A DNA stretch of 64,000 bases from Haliotis asinina. Taxonomy: Eukaryota; Mollusca; Gastropoda; Lepetellida; Haliotidae. Below are positions 57,901-64,000 of the stretch, piece after piece (the stretch's first letter is position 1; every line of letters starts with the position of its first letter). Below the pieces are notes generated by a model. It saw only the letters and a program-made list of their open reading frames with translations. It had not been told where the DNA came from and ran no database searches. The stretch is taken from NCBI RefSeq assembly GCF_037392515.1, contig NC_090280.1, positions 23,565,118 to 23,629,117 on the forward strand, given 5' to 3'. The position numbers and the translations under genes are program-made.

Positions 57901-60900
57901 AGATGACTGGTGTGATTTGAGACAGACTAATAGCATTATATCTCTGCTGTGTCAGAATATGTGACTCTAACAGGATTAACACATGACCAGGGACCAGTCA
58001 TAACACATGGGCAGGAGGGAATACGGCCAAGTTCCCCTATAACAGGATTACCATGCTTCTGACCAAGGATTTGGACTGGACCAACAAGGATTTGTAAGAC
58101 CAAGGAAACTAAAGCTTTGTCATTACAAAACAGCAGAGGGTTGATATTGCTCAATGAATACTATGTTGGCTCACTTTATGAACAAAGATTGAAAGATGGT
58201 CATGCTTATTCATCTGAGCAAAAGTACCTGGTATTGTCCAAAGGCACAGTTAATCATCTCATCTTCAGTCGTTTGGCTAGGAGTGCCTGTTAACTTTTGA
58301 AATAGCTGTGATGGATTCTTGTGTTTCCATATCATTAGTAGTGTACAGCTCAGATATGTATAATTTCATTTCCAAACATTTGATTAATGATGTCTGTTCA
58401 CTGTTGAACTAGATCGACTTTTAGCTAAGATGGTTTCTTCTCATATTGCCAGTGACCCGTGAAGGTCCCGGGGTAGAATAGGCCTTCAGCAACCCATGCT
58501 TGCCATAAAAGGCGACTCAGCTTGTCGTAAGAGGCGACTAACGGGATCGGGTGGTCAGGCTGGCTGACTTGGTTGACGCATGTCATCGGTTCCCAATTGC
58601 GCAGATCGATGCTCATGTTTTTGATCACTGGATTGTCTGGTCCAGACTCGATTATTTACAGACCGCCGCCATATAGCTGTAATATCGCTGAGTGCGGCGT
58701 AAAACTAAACTCACTCACTCACTCATATTGCCAGTACCTCTAGACTTTGGCATAGCCTAGTGGTTAAAGGGTTTGGTCATTATGCTGAAGGCCCAGGTTC
58801 TATTTCCCACATGGGTACTATGTGTGAAACCCATTTTCGGTGTTCCCTGCTGTGATATTGCTGGAATATTGCTAAAAGCGGTATAGAACCACTCACTCAC
58901 TAACTCACTCACTCACTCACTCACTCATAGTACCCAGGTATGCAAAAGAACAGCAACTTTGTCCAACTACTTGATTTGGGCCTTTATACCTCCTCTGTAT
59001 AATAGAGTTACCAGCCATGTTGATTGGTCGCTGCCTAGTCATAACATCTGCACAGGGGTGATACGGGCCATATTAAACTGTATCTGGATTACCACACCTC
59101 TGACCAAGCATGTCCAATGGACCAAGGGTTATGTGGCAATGGACTGCTGTAATACGTTCCACTCATAAAACTTAGCCAATTACTAGGATAGGACAGCCAG
59201 TCTTGCCAAATGGACATGTTCTAAATTGATTAAAATCATCCTTAGGGAAAGAATACTGTCATCACTTCATGGAATGTTATCATTACTGACCAACAGAAGC
59301 AGTCAAAGAACAGCTCAGTGTTGTCCACTTTTATCTTCGTGTTGGAGGCTTTCTGTCGTAGCTGAATTAACTAATCGTACTGGCCACCCTTCAGCTGTTT
59401 TTGAAATAGTTCTGTCACCATGATCATCATTGCTGAATGATATGAATCTGTCAAAGAACCATTGAAGAATTCAATCAATACATTCCATTAGAAAATTGAA
59501 AGAAACGACACATGTAGCTTCTGAATGTGTGATTTGGCTTGCAACCATGTATTTTATCAAACCTATCACGGGTGAAAAGGCTGTACTAGGCCATCACAAA
59601 TCTGACCCAAGTTCAATTATTTGACTACTCTTTTTCTCCTCAAACAAAGTTTCCTTGTTCGAAACAAAATGTTGTTCATTACCTGTTGACTAAACGTCAT
59701 ATATCTGGTGTACAACCACAGCCCTACGCTGGCTGGCTGACTTGGTCTTGCCATGTACTTGGACCACATACACAAGTACAGTCTTCAGCCATGGTACAAC
59801 CGATCCTTCCTAAACACAGTATATGTACAACATGACCTGTGGACAATCTGGATATCGCTAGTGTTGTCTAAGTTGTACTAAGTACACAACCACTGGCAAT
59901 GCTGTGTCTCAGTGAACTGTGGTCACAACCTTCAGCCAGGGAACAACTCATCCTTGGCTAGAGTGGGCTGAAGCAGTATAACTGGCTGGAGGATGGAATG
60001 CTTGGTTACAATGTCCCACAATCCTGGGATTAGTCTGGCTCACAGACCCAAGAGATATAATTAAGAAGAGAGAAATCAAGTTCATAATGATGAGGAAAGT
60101 CTAGATCTTCTGCTGAAATTAACTGTTCCAGGCTTTATTTGGAATCAGTTTGTTTTTTTGGGTGGATGAATGTCTGCCTACCCAAAGATCAAAATCTAAT
60201 ATCCCTTACGTTTTCTGATTGGTATATATGTTCAGATGAGATATCTATTTCTGTGACTTTATGTTAGCCTAGCCAGGGATCATTTCACACAGATGCCCTC
60301 TAAGAAATAGATGCTTGCAAGGTTATTTCCAACATGAGTATTTCTTCTCGCACTTGCACTTCATGCTGAGTGCAGATATCTTCACAGAAATGAGCAAAAA
60401 CCTGCAGTCTTGCATCATGGAGATGTGTTGTGCACACAATAAACAGACAGTTAACGATGACAACTGAACCCTCCCAGAACCGTCTCTATAGCTAAAATCA
60501 CCACGTTGACTCATTAGACAGACAGGTAACTGGCAAAGGATGATCTATGTACCTTGACAAAGTAAAAAGTGCATATGTGTGAATCTGAGTGAGGGACTGT
60601 GTTCTAGCTGTGTCACTTTGGCCTGTAAACTGTAGTCTGTCAGGACCAAGCAAACCAGTGATTGATAACAGGAGTAACGATGCATGCCTTTGGGATTTCA
60701 TGACATGTAATCAGCTATATCACACTCTGAGTGAGTGAGTTTTCATTTCAGTAGTATTTTAGCAATGTCACACTGGTTTGTTAATAATAGCCAGTCATGA
60801 CCATGCAAACCAGTGACTGATGTCATGAGCAATGATCCATGTCTTTGGGACATAATGACACGTAATCAGCTGTGTCACAACATCAGTCGTAATGACACCT

Positions 60901-63900
60901 ACAGATTGCAGAGACTGACACAAACTGAGAGGTGTGGACTGTCATAATGACCCTGGTTACATAGACTTATACAAGCAGAGAGAAGGTGTCATCTTTCACA
61001 AGTTACATGGACGGACACAAGCTGAAGTTAGGTATAGCAACTGAGCCCACTTCAGCCAGGCAATGAGTTTTGTCACTGTTGGATGATGGATATAGCATGG
61101 GAGCAAAAACTCCACCTAGTGCAAGTCTTTACATTTAATGATGCTTTTATGTATGTTTGCAAATAATCATCAGCTTGGCGATGTTGTGGAAGAATAGGCA
61201 GGACTATGATGAGACATACATTGTTTAAGTAGGCTGAGGTTGTTATGTGAAAGCCAGTCAGGAGAGTGTGGAAATGAAGTATGGGAACTTAGTGTTACAG
61301 ATAGAGAATCTGTTAAGCAACTGCTTCAGCATGAAGGAAAACTAAGTTCTATGGATAGTCATGTTCTTTACTGCAATGGGTGCAACATTTCGGTTCAGGT
61401 TCTAACACCGTTATCAAGCAAGTGATACCTGGACCGTAACATCACACTCATTGCAATAAAGAAGTTGACTATCCATAGAACTTGGTTTTCCTTCATCTAT
61501 ACAACTTCTATAAATGCCTTTCTAGAATGCTTCAGCATGGTTCAGTTTAGGATTTTCCAACTTAAAAAGGACTGTCTTCAAGGAATCGTTTCAGTAAGAT
61601 GACAGCCAATCAAATAGATCATTAGTCTCTTACATCTGGCCTACATTGGTGGCAACCTTTTTCAGCTTAGAATCACCAAGAAGCCTGAAAAGAAATGATC
61701 AAAATGACATTTTAGAACTGTAACTATTCTATATGTTAAGATATGGTGTCTAACAGGGCTGGGATGGGTTAGGATAGGATTATACTGACCTTTGATATAT
61801 TGTTTAATGAAAAGGAATGTCCTTTAATACAGTGCCAGTCTCTATGTCCTTATGGACCTGTGAAGGTCCGGGGTAGAATAGGCCTTCAGCAACCCATGCT
61901 TGCCATAAAAGGCAACAATGCTTATCATAAGAGGCAACTAACGAGATCGGTTGGTCAGGATCACTGACTTGGTCGACACGTCATCAGTTCCCAATTGCGC
62001 AGATCGATGCTCATGTTGTTAATCACTGGTCCAGACTTGATTATTTACAGACCACCACCATATAACTGGAATATTGCTGTGTGCAGTGTAAAACTCAACT
62101 GAGTCACTCAGCCACTGAGTTATAAATGTCTTAATAATGATAAGGCTTTGCACTTCTAGTATCTATGGTCAGATGGTTGGTTGGTTTGTTGTTCAATGCT
62201 GCACTCATCTCTACAACAGGGATACGATGACATGTCGACCAAGTCAGCAAGCCCGACCACCTGATCCTGTAAGTCGTCATTTACAACAAGCATGGGTTCC
62301 TGAACATGCTGAATATCAATTCTAACCTGGTTCGTCAGTGGTTTTCAGTCATCATGGAATTTGCTCACATGAAGCATTTTCTTCATCGGTGATAAATGTC
62401 ACCAAATACAACTTCAGTCATTACTTAAAAGCATTGAGTAATTTATTGGTCACACAAAGGAATCAAGCTCATAGTTCTCCATGATGTTTTATGGTTGTGA
62501 TGGCTGTGTCATTGGTTGCAGGGAATTGCTTAAGGTTTTATACAACCACATACTCCACAGCAAGCTTAACAAGTGGGATCAAAGCAACTGCTGAACAAGT
62601 CTGTAGTCTGGCTAACCAACATCAATAACAGCCAGCATCTCTGTGATACCAAAAACCTAGTTCCAAGAACAGGAGAGTCTTTGTTCTTTGCAGATCAGTC
62701 ATTGTGAGTGGAGAATGAAGTGCTTGAGGAGTTGTAGCGGTTTTTCTTGGCATAATTCCACAGTGAGATCCGGGACTGTGATGAAACTCTGAATAACAGC
62801 AGTAATTACCTGTTTACTGGGTTTTGAGACATGGTATGCAGTCATGTTGGCCTCCAGATAGTAACCAACAAAGTGTTGTTGTCAAGATGTATGTTTTGCC
62901 AAGCCTGTATGTTTGGGTCAAGATAGTGTCTTGTTTAGTGAAGTCATTATGTTGGTCTAACTATTGTGACATGTTTAACAAAGTCTTTGTTTTGGACTAA
63001 TAATTGTGTCCGTATAGCCAAACTCACTAGATGACAAAAAACATTGGAGTCAAGTGCATTTTACAAGCCTGAAGTTTAAGATTTGTTTGGAATTCCTTCA
63101 TGTACGTTAATTTTGTCTAAGATGTGCTTAGATGATCTTCCACTGGATGCAGACTTAGTAGTGGTTGCAGATCATGATAGTGTAAAAGTATGTATCTCAC
63201 TCTCTGAGGGTGAAAGCATCTTTCAATACAATACAGAGATGTGCATCCTGTTGGAGGTTTTGGTGACACAGCATCATTTCCCCTTTTATGATGTGCTCAT
63301 CTCAACATGTAGTCAGAGCTCTGTGTATATCAGGGATGTGATTTCATGACTCTCCAACTAGGGTCTGAAAGCAGTTGCCCTCTCAGTACTTTATGTCCCT
63401 TTGCATCTTCATCTGATTGCCACAAGGAGACGTGATCGCTTGAACATAGAGGTCCAAAGACGAAGAACATGTGCCATGTGGCAAGGAATGACAGAGAGTT
63501 TAAAAAGAAAAAGTCTTTTGCTTTCTCATTATATCTTCATGTTAAAATGAAGAGTAGATGAGATGGGTGAGATTGGTCAGTCATGTCCACAGTGGACGAG
63601 CCATCCCAGATTGCTGTGTCATGTCCACAGTTAACATGATGTCCAGATATTTGTTCGTTCTGACAAATGAGGTTCTTCAGTCAACCTATGATTAGTGTGT
63701 TTTGTATATGTTTTTTTTTACTATGAGTTTTCTTTCTGTAAAATATGTTTATTTCAGCGACCAGTTGTTAGTTTATGTCCACACCATAGTATGAAAAGGT
63801 GCCATGACCAAAACAATTACCTTGTTGACCATTCAGTCATTATAGGTTGCTGGGGTCGAAGTCTGCACCCACCCACCAGGTAGACAAGTTGACCAGGTGT

Positions 63901-64000
63901 TCCTGCTGGCTGTACTGTACCTAACATTAACGGTGATGTACATCACATGATACACTTCCTGTTCATTCACAACAGGGCTGACAGCCAGAAATATGCACCA
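45936..64000 (+). CDS. Candidate spliced + strand gene, unidentified, runs off window
   Basis: Four exon-like segments join in one open frame: 45936-46000 (phase 0 in, 2 out; donor gtaagt), 51761-51816 (2 in, 1 out; donor gtatgt), 54641-54707 (1 in, 2 out; donor gtatgg) and 63976 to the edge (2 in). The join reads MFCSR, VGVAVAAARTTDTDEVHLG, SAVQEEVDTRHTN, then ADSQKYAP. The only usable start is ATG at 45987. Possible 5' exons are 26520-26697 and 30536-30576, the latter open and phase 0 out. Another open exon-like segment with a good acceptor, 63758-63879, does not fit this chain by phase but could join 63976 on its own. I recognise no protein family. Short open exons can match phase by chance, so this is only a lead. 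Confidence 0.25.
46770..46940 (+). repeat. tRNA-derived SINE (family A) with cact tail
   Basis: Landmarks: gatgggtggtaggatagtgg, gatccaggttcacttctcc, gaagcccttttctggtgtcc and aactcactcactcactca. Confidence 0.8.
46941..48845. other. No gene recognised
   Basis: The 107-codon + strand ORF near 47165-47488 is hydrophobic and T-rich with no family resemblance. I treat it as random. Confidence 0.4.
48846..49166 (+). repeat. SINE family B, near full length, long (CACT)n tail
   Basis: Landmarks: gacccatgaagatcccgggg, aggccttcagcaacccatgc, gactaacaggatcaggtggt, attgtctggtccagactcga, aatattgctgagtgtggcg and about 14 copies of cact. The doubled phrase around gtgactaagcttgtcgtaag is shared with 58455-58728. 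Confidence 0.92.
49167..52050. other. No gene recognised
   Basis: Contains only short unsupported ORFs and one weak candidate exon (51761-51816) covered by the + strand gene entry. Confidence 0.4.
52055..52205 (-). repeat. tRNA-derived SINE (family A)
   Basis: Inverse-orientation landmarks: acaccagaaacgggctcaca, box B-like gaatcgaaccc and aaccaccaggctacctcact. Confidence 0.82.
53345..53690. repeat. 30-bp minisatellite, about 11 copies
   Basis: The unit resembles gttgttgaagaacatcaaac plus aggaaggtta, exact at 53430-53490 and drifting at both ends with indels. AT-rich, no ORF of note. Confidence 0.88.
54180..54275 (-). repeat. tRNA-like sequence, probable SINE head
   Basis: The minus strand reads gcggtagagcatctgcc (box A-like) and, about 30 bases on, agttccaatca (poor box B). 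No acceptor-stem pairing was convincing, so it is not called as a tRNA gene. Confidence 0.4.
54416..54493. repeat. Inverted repeat hairpin
   Basis: The arms gttttggtagacaat and attgtctaccaaaac are perfect inverse complements about 50 bp apart. Possibly the core of a small fold-back element. Confidence 0.7.
55210..55372. repeat. About 31-bp tandem repeat, 5 copies
   Basis: The unit resembles cacatgtgtatcacactata plus tcacacaggtt. Isolated related phrases lie upstream near 54895-54950. Confidence 0.82.
56195..56385 (+). repeat. SINE family B, diverged
   Basis: Landmarks: tgactaacgtgattgagtgg, gactgatttggctgacaca-like sequence, gcatgctcac-type middle, attgtctggtcc and ggaatattgctgagtgcagt. Confidence 0.8.
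57380..57500 (-). repeat. SINE family B fragment
   Basis: Inverse-orientation remnants: aacaccacattcagcaacat, ggaggtggtctgtaaatgat and gcaatcccattatgagcatt. Confidence 0.65.
58455..58728 (+). repeat. SINE family B, full length
   Basis: Best-preserved copy here: gacccgtgaaggtcccgggg, aggccttcagcaacccatgc, gcgactaacgggatcgggtg, gcgcagatcgatgctcatg, attgtctggtccagactcga, ccgccgccatatagctgtaa, ctgagtgcggcgtaaaacta and a cact tail. Confidence 0.93.
58745..58930 (+). repeat. tRNA-derived SINE (family A), full length
   Basis: Landmarks: catagcctagtggttaaagg (box A-like), cccaggttctatttcccaca (box B region), gtgtgaaacccattttcggt, gatattgctggaatattgct, aaaagcggtatag and a long cact tail. It sits directly behind a family-B copy. 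Confidence 0.9.
60630..60890 (-). repeat. Two tandem decayed SINE-B-like fragments
   Basis: The phrase gtcaggaccaagcaaaccag / gtcatgaccatgcaaaccag recurs about 165 bp apart, each followed by agtgattgataacag-type sequence, tttgggat or tttgggac, and gtaatcagct. A gagtgagtgagt run lies between them. Confidence 0.5.
61330..61497. mobile_element. Fold-back MITE
   Basis: The arms at about 61332-61381 and 61447-61497 are inverse complements of about 50 bp with few mismatches (left atgaaggaaaactaagttct, right agaacttggttttccttcat). Between them lie aacatttcggttcaggttct and accgttatcaag. No ORF and no clear target duplication were seen. Confidence 0.75.
61854..62115 (+). repeat. SINE family B, near full length
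   Basis: Landmarks: gacctgtgaaggtccggggt, aggccttcagcaacccatgc, gcaactaacgagatcggttg, gcgcagatcgatgctcatgt and aatattgctgtgtgcagtg. Confidence 0.9.
62170..62340 (-). repeat. SINE family B fragment
   Basis: Landmarks: gttgttcaatgctgcactca, gacatgtcgaccaagtcagc, cgaccacctgatcctgtaag and caattctaacctggttcg. Confidence 0.75.
62341..63757. other. No gene recognised
   Basis: Only short ORFs without family resemblance. The 88-codon ORF near 63083-63349 has no supporting context. Confidence 0.4.

Noticed and set aside
63758..63879. Firm coding exon reading RPVVSLCPHH to SLHPPTR
   Set aside because: It has a good acceptor, an open frame and phase fit to 63976, but no family match, and it is incompatible in phase with the other candidate exons; kept only as a note.
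1..64000. CRISPR arrays, bacterial operons, integrated virus
   Set aside because: The window is spliced animal DNA; tandem repeats have no unique spacers of constant length, and no viral or retroviral gene was recognised.

Overview
This window is eukaryotic nuclear DNA: spliced genes, long introns, short interspersed repeats and decayed DNA transposons. Many repeats carry a 3' tail built on (CACT)n that I associate from memory with abalone (Haliotis) and related gastropods, so a gastropod mollusc is the likely source. That assignment is inference.

Layout. (1) 1-7912, + strand: the 3' part of an immunoglobulin-superfamily receptor gene. It has two Ig-domain exons, a transmembrane exon, a duplicated set of tail exons with repeated YQEIE motifs, a second transmembrane-like exon and a terminal exon. 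An 83-bp tandem repeat covers its end and is cut by a dead Tc1-like transposon (8077-9550). (2) 9553-12454: intergenic, with repeats. (3) 12455-26051, - strand: a complete 12-exon gene for the coatomer delta subunit (ARCN1, 507 aa), tail-to-tail with the receptor gene. (4) 26052-32560: the ARCN1 promoter side, a dead pogo/Tigger element, a fold-back MITE and a minisatellite with higher-order structure. (5) 32697-36451, - strand: a second copy of ARCN1 exons 1-7 only, with open frames and its own start, but no exons 8-12. (6) 36713-64000: no confidently identified gene. It holds SINEs, four minisatellites, an interstitial telomere-type array and a weakly supported + strand chain of exons that runs off the right edge.

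Biology. ARCN1 encodes a COPI coat subunit: an N-terminal longin domain, a linker and a C-terminal mu-homology domain. Exons 1-7 encode the longin domain and linker, which is exactly the part duplicated upstream. Copy B could be an alternative-promoter first half that splices into the shared exons 8-12 (phases match), a stand-alone half delta-COP (in-frame stop just past exon 7, poly(A) signal nearby), or a decaying duplicate. Exon 3 is almost identical between copies while exon 5 has diverged strongly, which suggests gene conversion.

In the receptor gene every module begins and ends in phase 1, so alternative tails or membrane exons could be swapped without breaking frame. All exon boundaries were read by eye from splice consensus and frame continuity; no transcript evidence was available.
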